DNA of 64,000 nucleotides from Alphaproteobacteria bacterium. Lineage in GTDB: Bacteria; Pseudomonadota; Alphaproteobacteria; JAJFFI01. Position 1 is the first letter of the stretch; each line of letters begins with the position of its first letter. The notes beneath the pieces were generated by a model. It was given only the letters and a program-made list of their open reading frames with translations, had not been told where the DNA came from and ran no database searches. Location of the stretch: assembly GCA_030066595.1 (NCBI GenBank), contig JASJBI010000024.1, forward strand, positions 59,324 through 123,323. The letters run 5' to 3'. Positions 45,332 to 56,703 of this stretch are shown in pieces. Made by a program: the position numbers and the translations under genes.

Positions 45332-45775
45332 ATGCGTTTCTTGCGTTTTGCGGTTCTGGCATCGGCTCTGGGGCTTGCCGCGTGCGGCAGCACGCCCGAG
45401 GACCGCGCGGTGACCGGCGCTGCCATCGGCGCGACCGGCGGCGCCATCTTCGGTGCGATGGCCGGCGCGCCGGGCTTGGGCGCGGCCATCGGCGCCGGCG
45501 TCGGCGGTGTCACCGGCGCGCTCACCGACAAGAGCACCTTGAACATCGGCGATCCGATCTGGAAGCAGTCGACCAGCGGCCAGGTCTCGGGCGTGAAGCA
45601 GATCCAGTCCGGCCTGATCCAGCTCGGCTACGACCCGGGCCCGGCCGACGGCTACCACGGCGCCAAGACCAGCGCCGCCATCCGGGAGTACCAGAAGAAC
45701 AACGGGCTTCTGGTCGACGGCCGCGCGTCGCCGGAGCTCTTGAACCACATCAACGAGAATACCGGCCGGGGCTGA
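45332..45775 (+). CDS. Lipoprotein with glycine-zipper and peptidoglycan-binding domain
   Basis: A 147-aa lipoprotein: signal MRFLRFAVLASALGLAACG with lipobox LAAC at residues 15-18, then a glycine-zipper-like hydrophobic region (IGATGGAIFGAMAGAPGLG, IGAGVGGVTGALTDKS), and a C-terminal peptidoglycan-binding 1 domain (IQSGLIQLGYDPGPADGYHG, then AIREYQKNNGLLVDGRASP). A strong AGGAGGGAAG site precedes the ATG at 45332. It probably sits in the outer membrane facing the cell wall. It is between the two acyl-ligase fusions on the same strand. Confidence 0.9.
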   Translation: MRFLRFAVLASALGLAACGSTPEDRAVTGAAIGATGGAIFGAMAGAPGLGAAIGAGVGGVTGALTDKSTLNIGDPIWKQSTSGQVSGVKQIQSGLIQLGYDPGPADGYHGAKTSAAIREYQKNNGLLVDGRASPELLNHINENTGRG

Positions 45776-45877
45776 CCGTACCGCTACTGGGCTCTATCCA
45801 ATCGACAAAGTGCGATCGATCCGGCCGGCAAGTCCCGGCGGGCGCCTCGACGTGCGCCGTGGCGGGCGGCACGCGTC

Positions 45878-46753
45878 CTAATTCGGGTTCCGGCCTGATA
45901 TCACCCAGGACGAGGACTCCATGACGATGCCGTCGGTCTCCTTCTTTTGGGCGTCGATGGCGTCGGCCAGAGCGGCTTCGATCTCGCCGCGCTTCGCCTC
46001 GGCTTCCTCGCCGGCCTCGCGGAACACCTCGCCCGCGGGTCCGAGCGCAAGCTGGAAGTTGATGGCGTCCTCGACCGTTCGGCCGATCAGAACCGGCGCG
46101 TCGACCCGCTCGAAGGCGATGTCCTCGTAGCCGGCGATCTCCATCATCTTGCTGACCATCGGCTGATCCGCCATCGAGAACGGCCCGGGCCCGCAGGTGC
46201 GGGCGTCCTCGCCCGGCGGCGGCAGGAACCCGAGGACCACGTCCTTGGCCATGCTGAGCCAGGGATTGACGTCGGGCGCGCGCCAGACGATGTGGGTCAT
46301 GATCCCGCCCGGCTTGAGCGCGCAGCGCATGTTGCGGAGGCCGGCGACGGGGTTGGCGAAGAACATCGTGCCGAAGCGCGAAAAGACGAAATCGTACTCG
46401 GGTTCGAACTGCTCGAGCAGGGCGTCCCCCTCCATGAAGGAGACATTCGTGGCTCCCCGGCGCGCGGCATCTTCGCGGCCGTAATCCAGAAAAGCGGTAC
46501 AGCAATCCAGGCCGACCACCGAGCCGCTCGGCCCGACACGCTCCGCGAGCTTGATGGCCGTATCGCCGAAGCCGCAGCCGACGTCCAGCACCCGGTCGCC
46601 CTCCTTCACCGGCAGCGACGGAAAGATCGCCTCGCTGTGATGGGTGAGTCCGTCCACCAGGATGTGCTTGAAGGCAATGAACTTTGGGACCAGGATTTCG
46701 TTCCAGAAGTCCACATACTCCGCACTCTGGCCGCTCTCTTCGACCGCGCTCAT
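45878..46753 (-). CDS. Class I SAM-dependent methyltransferase
   Basis: A 291-aa methyltransferase with motif I RVLDVGCGFGDTAIKLAERV, acidic VGLDCCTAFLDYG, motif FVFSRFGTMFFANPVAGLRN and post-motif LKPGGIMTHIVWRAPDVNPW. The ATG at 46753 has AGGAGAAACG upstream; a longer frame to 47017 is rejected. The C-terminal half is helical and acidic (REAGEEAEAKRGEIEAALAD). It might act on a lipid or small molecule. It is read against the flanking genes, so it is its own transcription unit. Confidence 0.85.
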   Translation of the reverse strand: MSAVEESGQSAEYVDFWNEILVPKFIAFKHILVDGLTHHSEAIFPSLPVKEGDRVLDVGCGFGDTAIKLAERVGPSGSVVGLDCCTAFLDYGREDAARRGATNVSFMEGDALLEQFEPEYDFVFSRFGTMFFANPVAGLRNMRCALKPGGIMTHIVWRAPDVNPWLSMAKDVVLGFLPPPGEDARTCGPGPFSMADQPMVSKMMEIAGYEDIAFERVDAPVLIGRTVEDAINFQLALGPAGEVFREAGEEAEAKRGEIEAALADAIDAQKKETDGIVMESSSWVISGRNPN

Positions 46754-46946
46754 CGTTTCTCCTCCCAGGTAAGTCCGTCCGGCTGTCGCGCGCCGGATCT
46801 CTGCGGCCAGGATATGCCAGAAAGGCGTTGTCGCGCGGGAAAACTTCGCGGCGGCACGCGAAGGGCGGTCGGAGGGCGTCAAATCGCGTAGACTGGTCCC
46901 GCGCTTCCGATTGATCGAGACCTTTGCTGTCCCTCGGTGAATACCG

Positions 46947-49601
46947 GTGACCAACGACGATACGATTGCCTTCATTCTGGCCCGGCTTCGCGCCTTCGGC
47001 GACCGGCCGGCGGTCATCGCGTTCGAAGCGGGCGGTCAGCGGCTGGTATCCTACGCGGACCTTGAGGACCAGGCCATGCGACTGGCCGGCGGGCTCTTGC
47101 GCCGGGGCGTCACGCCCGGAGAGCCGGTCGCGCTCTACGCCGAGAATTCGCCCGAGTGGGTCGCGGTCCGGCTCGCGCTGCTCGCGGTCGGCGCGCGCAC
47201 GGTTCCGCTCGACTATCTTCTCAGCGAGGCTCAGCTCGCCCAGGCGATCGCCGACTGCGGCGCCCGCCGGCTGTTCACCACACGGGCCCATCTGGCCGAA
47301 GCCTCGGCGGCAGGCGTGGACGAGGTCTATCTGCTCGACGGCGAGACCGCGGAGCAAGGGGCCGAACCGATCGCAAGTCTGTTGGCCGAGCGGCCCGATA
47401 GCCTGCCCCGGCCCGCGCCGGAGGACGTGGTCTCGCTGTTCTACACCTCCGGCACCACCGGCGCGCCCAAGGGCGTCCCCTTGAGCCAGCGCAATATCGC
47501 CACCAATCTTGCCACGCTCTTGGCCGTCGGTCAGATCGGGCCCGACGACCGGCTGCTACTGCCGCTGCCGCTGCACCACTCCTATCCGTTCATCGTCGGC
47601 ATGCTCATGCCGCTCGCCTCGGGCGCGGCCATGGTCCTGCCGGAAGGCGTCGGCGGGCCGCAGATCGTCGGCGCTCTGCAGGACGCGCGGGCGACGGCCA
47701 TCGTCGGTGTTCCGCGCCTCTATGAGGCCCTCTTGTCGGGCATCATGGCCAAGGTTGCCGCCGCGGGCGGGCTGCCGGCGGCCGCCTTTCGCGGGCTCAT
47801 GGCGCTCTCCATCTGGCTGCGCAGGCGATTCGGCCGACGGATCGGGCGCGCACTGTTCCGGCGAGTGCATGCCGGGTTTGCGCCGTCTCTCCGCCGGCTG
47901 ATCTGCGGCGGGGCGCGACTCGAGGAGGCGCTCGAGTGGCGGCTCGAGGGCCTGGGCTGGCGGGTCCTGAACGGCTACGGTCTGGTCGAAACCACCTCGA
48001 TCTCCACCTTCAACCCGCCCGACCGTCCCCGCCCCGGCAGCGTGGGCCGGCCCGCCCCTGGGGTCGAGGTCCGCATCGGCCAACCGGATGCCAGGGGCCA
48101 GGGCGAGGTGCTGCTGCGGGGACCCACCGTGTTCGCGGGCTATCGCAACAATCCCGAGGCCAACCGGGAGGCGTTCACCGCGGACGGCTGGTTCCGGTCC
48201 GGCGATCTAGGATATCTGGACGACGACGGCTACCTCTACATCACCGGCCGCCTCAAGGAGATCATCGTCCTGCCGGACGGCAAGAACGTGGCTCCGGAAG
48301 AGGTCGAGGCTGCCTATGCGGCCAGCCCCTATGTCCGCGAGGTCGCGGTGCTCGAGCAGGCGGGCACGCTGGTGGGCCTGGTGATCCCGGACATGGACGG
48401 GCTGCGCGCCGCCGGCACCGGCCGGATCGAGGACGCGCTGCGCGTCTCGCTGGCCGAAGCCTCTCGCGGACTGCCGCCCTACAAGCGCATCTCCGGCTAC
48501 GCCATCGGGCACGAACCGCCGCCGCGCACGAGGCTCGGCAAGTATCGCCGGCACCTTTTGCCCGAGCTCTACGCCCAGGCGCAGACGGGCGCGGGCGCGC
48601 CCGCCGCGCCGCCCTCCGAGGATGACGCGGCGCTCCTGGCCAAGCCGCGCGCCGGACAGGTCTGGCAGTGGCTCGAAAAGCGCTTTCCCGACCGGCCGCT
48701 CAGCCTCGACACCAGCCCACAGCTCGATCTCGGCATCGATTCACTGGCCTGGCTGGAGATCGGCATGAGCTTCGAGCGCGCCTTCGGTTTCCGGCTGGGC
48801 GAAGAAGCGGTGTCCCGGGTGCTGACCATCCGGGACCTGTTGCGCGAGGTCGAGGCGGCGCCCGCCGCGGCCGAGGCAGAACCGGGCACGGCGGAGCTAT
48901 CGCCGGCCGACCAGCGCTGGCTCGTTCCAGCAGGGCCGATGCTCTCGGCACTCGGACTTCTCGCCCGGACGCTGGTCTGGGCGGTCATGCGCCTGTTCTT
49001 CCGGCTGCGGGTCGAGGGCGTGGCAGAACTGCCGCAGACCGGACCCGCGATCCTGGTCTGCAACCACATGAGCGATCTGGACCCCTTCGTGCTCATCGCA
49101 GGCCTGCCCTGGAGCCGGATGCGCCAGGCTCACTGGGGGGCGGACCGGAACCGCATGTTCGGCACGCCCGTGCGCCGTTTCGTCGCCCGCATGCTCAACC
49201 TGTTCCCCGTGGACGACCGGACGCCTGGCCAGAGCCTCGCCTTCGGTCGCGAGGTCTTGGCCCGCGGCAAGATGCTGATCTGGTTCCCCGAGGAATGGCG
49301 CTCGCCCACCGGCGAGCTGCAACACTTCCTGCCCGGGGTCGGCATCCTGATCGCCGAAAGCGGCGCGCCCGCCGTGCCGATGCGGATCCGCGGCACCTTC
49401 GAGGCGCTGCCCCGCTATCGGCGCGTGCCGCGGCTCAAGCCGGTCGGGCTGACCTTTGGGGCCCCGATCGGCGCCGAAATGCTGGAAACGCGCGGCCGCG
49501 GCGAGGATCCGGGCCGGCGAATCGCCGATGCCCTGCATGACGCGGTGGCGGCGCTGAGGCCGCGCGGGAGCGAGCCTGGAGGCGAGAAACCGACGGGCTG
49601 A
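46947..49601 (+). CDS. AMP-ligase / acyl carrier / acyltransferase fusion 2
   Basis: An 884-aa paralogue of the protein at 42540: ligase with FYTSGTTGAPKGVPLSQ, NGYGLVETTSISTFNP and GDLGYLDDDGYLYITGRLKE, carrier domain with LDLGIDSLAWLEIGMS, and acyltransferase with CNHMSDLDPFVL (HX4D), FPEEWRSPTGELQHF and VPMRIRGTFEALP. GTG start with GGTGA upstream. The two proteins are alike along their full lengths and differ most at the carrier-to-acyltransferase linker. It reads toward the helicase gene 67 bp away. Likely membrane-lipid acylation; specificity unknown. Confidence 0.9.
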   Translation: MTNDDTIAFILARLRAFGDRPAVIAFEAGGQRLVSYADLEDQAMRLAGGLLRRGVTPGEPVALYAENSPEWVAVRLALLAVGARTVPLDYLLSEAQLAQAIADCGARRLFTTRAHLAEASAAGVDEVYLLDGETAEQGAEPIASLLAERPDSLPRPAPEDVVSLFYTSGTTGAPKGVPLSQRNIATNLATLLAVGQIGPDDRLLLPLPLHHSYPFIVGMLMPLASGAAMVLPEGVGGPQIVGALQDARATAIVGVPRLYEALLSGIMAKVAAAGGLPAAAFRGLMALSIWLRRRFGRRIGRALFRRVHAGFAPSLRRLICGGARLEEALEWRLEGLGWRVLNGYGLVETTSISTFNPPDRPRPGSVGRPAPGVEVRIGQPDARGQGEVLLRGPTVFAGYRNNPEANREAFTADGWFRSGDLGYLDDDGYLYITGRLKEIIVLPDGKNVAPEEVEAAYAASPYVREVAVLEQAGTLVGLVIPDMDGLRAAGTGRIEDALRVSLAEASRGLPPYKRISGYAIGHEPPPRTRLGKYRRHLLPELYAQAQTGAGAPAAPPSEDDAALLAKPRAGQVWQWLEKRFPDRPLSLDTSPQLDLGIDSLAWLEIGMSFERAFGFRLGEEAVSRVLTIRDLLREVEAAPAAAEAEPGTAELSPADQRWLVPAGPMLSALGLLARTLVWAVMRLFFRLRVEGVAELPQTGPAILVCNHMSDLDPFVLIAGLPWSRMRQAHWGADRNRMFGTPVRRFVARMLNLFPVDDRTPGQSLAFGREVLARGKMLIWFPEEWRSPTGELQHFLPGVGILIAESGAPAVPMRIRGTFEALPRYRRVPRLKPVGLTFGAPIGAEMLETRGRGEDPGRRIADALHDAVAALRPRGSEPGGEKPTG

Positions 49602-49668
49602 GCCGGTCCGGCCGCTTGCTCTCGCGTCGGCCCTTGCAACCGCCCCGCAAAACCCCGATCTTTCAGCC

Positions 49669-52202
<2,534 letters not shown>

Positions 52203-52206
<4 letters not shown>

Positions 52207-52589
52207 CGCAAGCGCGCGAGGACAGCCTCCGCATCGACAAGTGGCTCTGGTACGCCCGCTTCTGCAAAAGCCGGTCGTTGGCGTCCCGGCTCTGCGCATC
52301 CGGCAAGCTGCGCCTCAATCGCCAGGTCGTGCGCAAGGCGCATCAAACGCTCCGGGTTGGCGACGTGCTGACCTTTCCCATGGGCCCCCATATCCGCGTC
52401 ATCGAGGTCAAGGCGCTGGCCGGCCGTCGCGGCCCCGCGGTCGAGGCCCGCACGCTCTACCAAGACCTGGCCCCGCCCGAGGCGCAGCCGCGTCCGCCGC
52501 GCGCGCCGGCCCGCCCGCCCGGGACGGGCCGGCCGACCAAAGCGGACCGCCGGGCGCTGGACCGGTTGCGCGGCACGGACGAGGGCTGA
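52203..52589 (+). CDS. S4-domain RNA-binding protein (Hsp15-like)
   Basis: A 128-aa protein with an S4 RNA-binding fold at residues 8-75 (LRIDKWLWYARFCKSRSLAS, RLCASGKLRLNRQVVRKAHQ, VGDVLTFPMGPHIRVIEV), and a C-terminal basic, proline-rich tail. Hsp15-like proteins recycle stalled ribosome 50S subunits with nascent chains. It overlaps the helicase gene, consistent with joint RNA work. The cation transporter follows after 8 bp. Confidence 0.92.
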
Positions 52590-52597
52590 TCGGCCCC

Positions 52598-53551
52598 ATG
52601 GCCAACCCCGCCTCAAAGAAAGTCATTTACGCGGCGCTCGTTGGCAACAGCCTGATCGCGATCACCAAGTTCTTCGCCGCAGCCTGGACCGGCAGCTCGG
52701 CCATGCTCAGCGAGGGCATCCATTCCCTGGTCGACACCGGCAACCAGATGCTGCTGCTCCACGGGCTTGCCCGGTCGAAACGCAAGGCGGATAGCCAGCA
52801 TCCCTTCGGCTACGGCATGGAGCTCTATTTCTGGACCTTCGTGGTCGCCATCCTGATCTTCGCCGTCGGCGCCGGCGTGTCGTTCTATGAGGGCGTGATC
52901 AAACTCTTGGAGCCGCACCCCATCACGGATCCGCATATCAACTACATCGTGCTCGCCCTCGCCATGGTGTTCGAGGCGGTGGCCTGGTGGATCGCCTTCG
53001 GCGAGTTCCGGCGCAGCAAGGGCCGGCTCAGCTATCTGCAGGCGGTCAGGGTCAGCAAGGATCCCACGGTGTTCACCGTCCTGTTCGAGGACACTGCGGC
53101 GATGCTGGGCCTGATCGTGGCCTTCGTCGCCATCGCGCTGGGCGAGGCGCTGGGATTGCCCTGGCTCGACGGGGCCGGCTCGATCGGTATCGGCGTGATC
53201 CTGGCGGTCACGGCCATGGTGCTCGCCTATGAAAGCAAGGGGCTGTTGATCGGCGAAGGCGCGCGCCCGGCGGTGATCGCGGGCATCCGCAAGATCGTCG
53301 AGGACCAGCCGGGCGTCTCCCGGGTCAACGAGCTCTTGACCATGCATCTCGGGCCGCAGGACATCCTGCTCAACATCAGCCTCGACTTCAGCAACGGGCT
53401 GAGCTCGGCCGAGGTGGAGCAGGCGATTACCGATATGGAGCGTGCGATCCGCGCCAGCCAACCGGAGGTCAAGCGGGTGTTCATCGAGGCCCAGAGCTGG
53501 CGTCAGCACGCGGCCAGCCAAACGCAGTTGCCGGTGGGTGAGGGCGGCTGA
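52598..53551 (+). CDS. Cation diffusion facilitator transporter
   Basis: A 317-aa inner-membrane CDF protein with six predicted membrane segments. The first metal-site pattern is SEGIHSLVDTGNQML and the histidine-rich HPFGYGMELYFWTFV follows; the second site is FEDTAAMLGLIVAFVAI. The C-terminal part is a cytoplasmic ferredoxin-like domain (MHLGPQDILLNISLDFSNG). It exports Zn, Fe or another divalent ion by proton antiport. The ATG at 52598 is used. It starts the insertion that separates the S4 and FdxA genes. Confidence 0.9.
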   Translation: MANPASKKVIYAALVGNSLIAITKFFAAAWTGSSAMLSEGIHSLVDTGNQMLLLHGLARSKRKADSQHPFGYGMELYFWTFVVAILIFAVGAGVSFYEGVIKLLEPHPITDPHINYIVLALAMVFEAVAWWIAFGEFRRSKGRLSYLQAVRVSKDPTVFTVLFEDTAAMLGLIVAFVAIALGEALGLPWLDGAGSIGIGVILAVTAMVLAYESKGLLIGEGARPAVIAGIRKIVEDQPGVSRVNELLTMHLGPQDILLNISLDFSNGLSSAEVEQAITDMERAIRASQPEVKRVFIEAQSWRQHAASQTQLPVGEGG

Positions 53552-53608
53552 CCGAGTTGCGATCAGCGGTCGCAGACAGCGATCTGCGCTCGCCCTGATC
53601 CCGAGAGC

Positions 53609-53691
53609 TTCATCCTGAGGAGCCGCCTTCTCCTTCGAGACGGCCTTGCCGGCCTCCTCAGGATGAAGGCGGCGTCTCGAAGGATGAAGCG
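53609..53691. repeat. Dispersed palindromic intergenic repeat (copy 1)
   Basis: TTCATCCTGAGGAG at the left and CTCCTCAGGATGAA near the centre form an inverted repeat; CTTCGAGACG and CGTCTCGAAGG add a second pair. The same words occur near 59301 and 62081, so it is a dispersed REP-like family rather than a local feature. Confidence 0.75.
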
Positions 53692-53713
53692 CGGCAAGTT
53701 TTGGCGTACAGAA

Positions 53714-54463
53714 CTATCTGGCCTGCCGCGCCGCCACCAGGGCCTTGAGCGTTCGGGCATTGGCGAAGGCATAGCCCCGTTCGTCATTGTCGAAATAGCA
53801 CCAAGCCGAGGTGCCGCTGTTGGCCCACGCAGCCAAGCGCTCGGCCCAGCGGGCCAGCGCCGCCTCGTCATAGCAGCCCGCATAGGCGTCGCCGGGCCCA
53901 TGCAGGCGGACATAGACGAAGTCCGTGGTGACTTCGACGGGCGTCTGCGCGCCGGCCAGCTCGTAGAGGCAGAACGCGGCCCGGTGGCGGGAGAGCAGGT
54001 CGAACACCGCCGGCGTGAACCAGCTCGGGTCCCGGAACTCGAAGGCATAGCGATAGTGGTCTGGCAATGCCTGCAGGAACGCGTCCAGGCGTGCCGTATT
54101 CACGCGCCAGTGCGGCGGCAGCTGGAACAACACCGGCCCCGCCCGGTCGCCCAACCCCGCCACGGTTTCGAAGAAGCGGGCGATGCTAGCCCGCGGGTCC
54201 TTGAGCTTTTTCATGTGGGTGACGTAGCGGCTCGCCTTGCAGGCGAAGGCGAAGCCTTGCGGTGCGGCGGCGCGCCAGTGGGCGACCGTCTCCGGCGTGG
54301 GCAGCCGGTAGAAGGTGGCGTTGATCTCGACCGTGTCGAAATGCTCGGCGTAGATCCCGAAGAACCGCGCGGCCGGCGTTCCCGGCGGATAGACCGGCCC
54401 GACCCAGTGCGGATAGTGCCAGCCGGAGGTGCCGATACGGATGCGCGAAGGCGGCGAGCTCAG
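53714..54463 (-). CDS. DUF72 domain protein, apparently with a CTG start codon
   Basis: A 249-aa TIM-barrel-like DUF72 protein. The characteristic start RIGTSGWHYPHW lies 8 codons after a CTG at 54463-54461. An in-frame TAG sits only three codons before that, and no ATG, GTG or TTG occurs between, so CTG (with AGGA 8 bp upstream) is the best start. The later DUF72 motifs, PVLFQLPPHW and FEFRDPSWF, are in the same frame. ATG-only prediction would begin at 54214 and lose a third of the protein. Function unknown. Confidence 0.8.
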   Translation of the reverse strand: MSSPPSRIRIGTSGWHYPHWVGPVYPPGTPAARFFGIYAEHFDTVEINATFYRLPTPETVAHWRAAAPQGFAFACKASRYVTHMKKLKDPRASIARFFETVAGLGDRAGPVLFQLPPHWRVNTARLDAFLQALPDHYRYAFEFRDPSWFTPAVFDLLSRHRAAFCLYELAGAQTPVEVTTDFVYVRLHGPGDAYAGCYDEAALARWAERLAAWANSGTSAWCYFDNDERGYAFANARTLKALVAARQAR

Positions 54464-54484
54464 GGACTTATCCTATCGGCGGTG

Positions 54485-54721
54485 CTACGCAGCCTCGTCC
54501 GGCTCCGGCGGCTCGTCGGCGGACAGGATCTCGCACAGCCGCGCCGCGCGGCCTCGCGGACGGCGGTGGTTGAACCGACCGGAGACTTCCTTGCTGGCAA
54601 GCCAGGTCCAGGCTTCGAGCAGCTCCGAACCGGTCGCCCCGGTGCCGATAATCTCGGCGATACGCTGATCGTCGATGCGGCCGACGATCTCGATTATTTC
54701 CTCCCGCGTCAGCATGCCCAT
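54485..54721 (-). CDS. Small acidic protein of unknown function
   Basis: A 78-aa protein, ATG at 54721 behind GAGGGAGGG. It has a helical start (MGMLTREEIIEIVGRIDDQR) and the block EIIGTGATGSELLEAWTWLA, with an arginine-rich segment RFNHRRPRGRAARLCEIL and an acidic tail. I do not recognise a named domain. It lies between the DUF72 and DUF938 genes on the same strand and may be transcribed with them. Confidence 0.65.
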   Translation of the reverse strand: MGMLTREEIIEIVGRIDDQRIAEIIGTGATGSELLEAWTWLASKEVSGRFNHRRPRGRAARLCEILSADEPPEPDEAA

Positions 54722-54821
54722 CGCACACCCTCCCTCAAAGGATGCCTGTGCCGAGGCGACTCTATGCTCCGACGCCGCACCAACGCAATATGTCCGATCA
54801 AGCCCCACTTCGCGGGACCGC

Positions 54822-55448
54822 TCAGCGCTTGCGGAGAATCACCGACAGGTTGTTCGCCGGCATGTCGACGACCTCCGCAAGGTCTAGCCCCTGGCCGTGG
54901 GCTTCGGCGGCGACCATGTCCAGGTCGCGCACGCCCCAGTCCGGGTTCTGGGCGCGCAGGCTCTCGTCGAAGGCGGCATTGCTCGGAGCGGTGTGTCGGC
55001 CGCCGCGCTGGAAGGGGCCGTAAAGGTAAAGCAGGCCGCGAGGCGCCAACAGGCGGCCCGCTCCGGCGAGCAGGCCACGCCCCGCATCCCAGGGCGCGAT
55101 GTGGATCATGTTGATGCACAGGATCGCCGCCACCGCCGCATCTTCCACCGCGCCCCAGTCCGCGGCAGCGGCGTCGATATCGAGCGGCGGCAGGACGTTC
55201 TGCGTCTCCAGCTCGGCGGTCCAGGCGGCGATGCTGGCCCGCGAGCCCGGGTGCGGATCGCTCGGCTGCCAGACCAGATCAGGGAACTGCGGGGCGAAGA
55301 AGGTCACATGTTCGCCGCTTCCGCTGGCGATCTCGAGGACCTTGCCCGCCTCCGGCAGGACCCGCTGCAGAACCGCGAGAATGGGCTCGCGGTTCCGTCG
55401 CGTCGCCGGCGCGGACGAGAGACCGCTATGCCGATCTGCCGAGGTCAT
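54822..55448 (-). CDS. DUF938 methyltransferase-like protein
   Basis: A 208-aa protein with the DUF938 layout: SSAPATRRNREPILAVLQRV, motif I VLEIASGSGEHVTFFAPQFP, and ILCINMIHIAPWDAGRGLLA, then LLYLYGPFQRGGRHTAPSNA. The SAM-binding pattern is clear; substrate unknown. Cytoplasmic. It is part of the leftward set inserted between the S4 and FdxA genes. Confidence 0.88.
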   Translation of the reverse strand: MTSADRHSGLSSAPATRRNREPILAVLQRVLPEAGKVLEIASGSGEHVTFFAPQFPDLVWQPSDPHPGSRASIAAWTAELETQNVLPPLDIDAAAADWGAVEDAAVAAILCINMIHIAPWDAGRGLLAGAGRLLAPRGLLYLYGPFQRGGRHTAPSNAAFDESLRAQNPDWGVRDLDMVAAEAHGQGLDLAEVVDMPANNLSVILRKR

Positions 55449-55537
55449 CGACGCATCCTATCAGCCCGATATCGCGCGGCGAAAGCGCGCACCGGCCGGG
55501 CTTGTGCGCCCCGGACCCGTGTGATAGGCAGGCCGCC

Positions 55538-56008
55538 ATGTTGAATCGGCTCAAGGCGCTGTTTCCCGACTTGGGCGCCGGGTCCGATGTCGTCCCTTCG
55601 GGGTCGCATGCCCATGGCGAGCTGCAGCTCGCGGTGGCCGCGCTCCTGATCGAGGCCGCGCGCATGGATGGGGAGTTCGGCGCGGACGAGCGTGACGTCA
55701 TCCGGCGGGCGATCACCGAGCGGCTCGAGATCGCGGACGCGGACGCGCTGATCGCGGAGGCCGAGCAGATGGCCGCGGAGGCGGGCGAGTACTGGTCCTT
55801 TGCCCGGGTCGCCAAGAACAGTTTCGACTACGACGAGCGGGTCGAGCTGATCGAGATGCTGTGGGAAGTGGCCTACGCCGATGGCGAGCTGCATGACTAC
55901 GAGGCGAACTTGTTGCGGCGGATCACAGGACTACTTTATGTTTCCGACCGCGACAGCGGAGCCGCCCGCAAACGGGTACTCGAGCGCTTCGGCCTGGCAA
56001 AGGACTAG
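55538..56008 (+). CDS. TerB-family protein
   Basis: A 156-aa all-helical protein of the TerB/tellurite resistance superfamily, with acidic metal-binding-like loops [18 protein letters not shown] and [20 protein letters not shown]. The ATG at 55538 follows AGGCAGG. Members sense Ca or other metals or act in stress, but no function is fixed. It is followed by fdxA after 62 bp. Confidence 0.88.
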   Translation: MLNRLKALFPDLGAGSDVVPSGSHAHGELQLAVAALLIEAARMDGEFGADERDVIRRAITERLEIADADALIAEAEQMAAEAGEYWSFARVAKNSFDYDERVELIEMLWEVAYADGELHDYEANLLRRITGLLYVSDRDSGAARKRVLERFGLAKD

Positions 56009-56070
56009 GACGGCGGCCGAGCCTTGATCGGGCCGATCAGGGCGCATATGCGAGGGAGTTGGAGCAAAGA

Positions 56071-56400
56071 ATGACCTACGTCGTTACTGAAGCCTGCATC
56101 AGGTGCAAATTCCAGGACTGCGTCGAGGTGTGTCCGGTGGACTGCTTCTACGAGGGCGAGAACATGCTGGTGATCCACCCGGACGAGTGTATCGACTGCG
56201 GCGTCTGCGAGCCCGAATGCCCGGCCGAAGCCATCATTCCCGACACGGAATCGGATGCGGAGCAGTGGGTCGAGCATAACCGGAAGTACTCCGAAGCCTG
56301 GCCCAACATCACCCGGAAGGGGGAGGCCCCGGCCGACGCCGAGGAGTGGAACGGCAAGCCGGACAAGATGCAGTACTTCAGCGAGAGCCCCGGCCAGTAA
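56071..56400 (+). CDS. fdxA: 7Fe ferredoxin FdxA
   Basis: A 109-aa ferredoxin with cysteine patterns [20 protein letters not shown] (3Fe-4S/4Fe-4S pair) and [17 protein letters not shown], typical of the alphaproteobacterial FdxA. The C-terminal 50 residues are the usual acidic extension. It is a cytoplasmic electron carrier. The ATG at 56071 follows GGAGTTGGAGC. It is paired with carD downstream, as in many alphaproteobacteria. Confidence 0.95.
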   Translation: MTYVVTEACIRCKFQDCVEVCPVDCFYEGENMLVIHPDECIDCGVCEPECPAEAIIPDTESDAEQWVEHNRKYSEAWPNITRKGEAPADAEEWNGKPDKMQYFSESPGQ

Positions 56401-56427
56401 GAGCCTCGCCGCCCCCCGCTCCCATGG

Positions 56428-56456
56428 GGCCTTGCCGTTTGCCCGGCAGGAAGGCC
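56428..56456 (+). terminator. Hairpin after fdxA
   Basis: GGCCTT/AAGGCC and GCCG/CGGC pair in one hairpin (56428-56456) soon after the fdxA stop. A T run (56471-56475) follows at a small distance. It may end fdxA transcription. Confidence 0.5.
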
Positions 56457-56502
56457 TGTCCTTGGGCCGGTTTTTGTGATATAAATGTGACAGTTTGATG
56501 TG

Positions 56503-56544
56503 GACGGCCCGTGTCTGGACAGTTTGTCCAGCGCCCGGGCCGTC
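56503..56544. terminator. Long hairpin in the fdxA-carD gap
   Basis: GACGGCCCG (56503-56511) pairs with CGGGCCGTC (56536-56544), and inside CTGGAC (56515-56520) pairs with GTCCAG (56526-56531) around AGTTT. It is a two-part stem of 15 bp in total, with no T run right after. It could be an attenuator or an RNA-protein site upstream of carD. Confidence 0.5.
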
Positions 56545-56703
56545 TATTGTTGCCTGCCCTCCTGCGGCGATTCCGTTAAGGTTAATCGGCAGGGGCGGCG
56601 GGACGGCCGCTACGCAAGGAGGGGCGGCGGCGCGATCCGGGCTCGTAAATCCGGAACGAGCGCCAATATAGAAGCGGTGGAACGGCGGTGAAGAGGACGA
56701 CGT

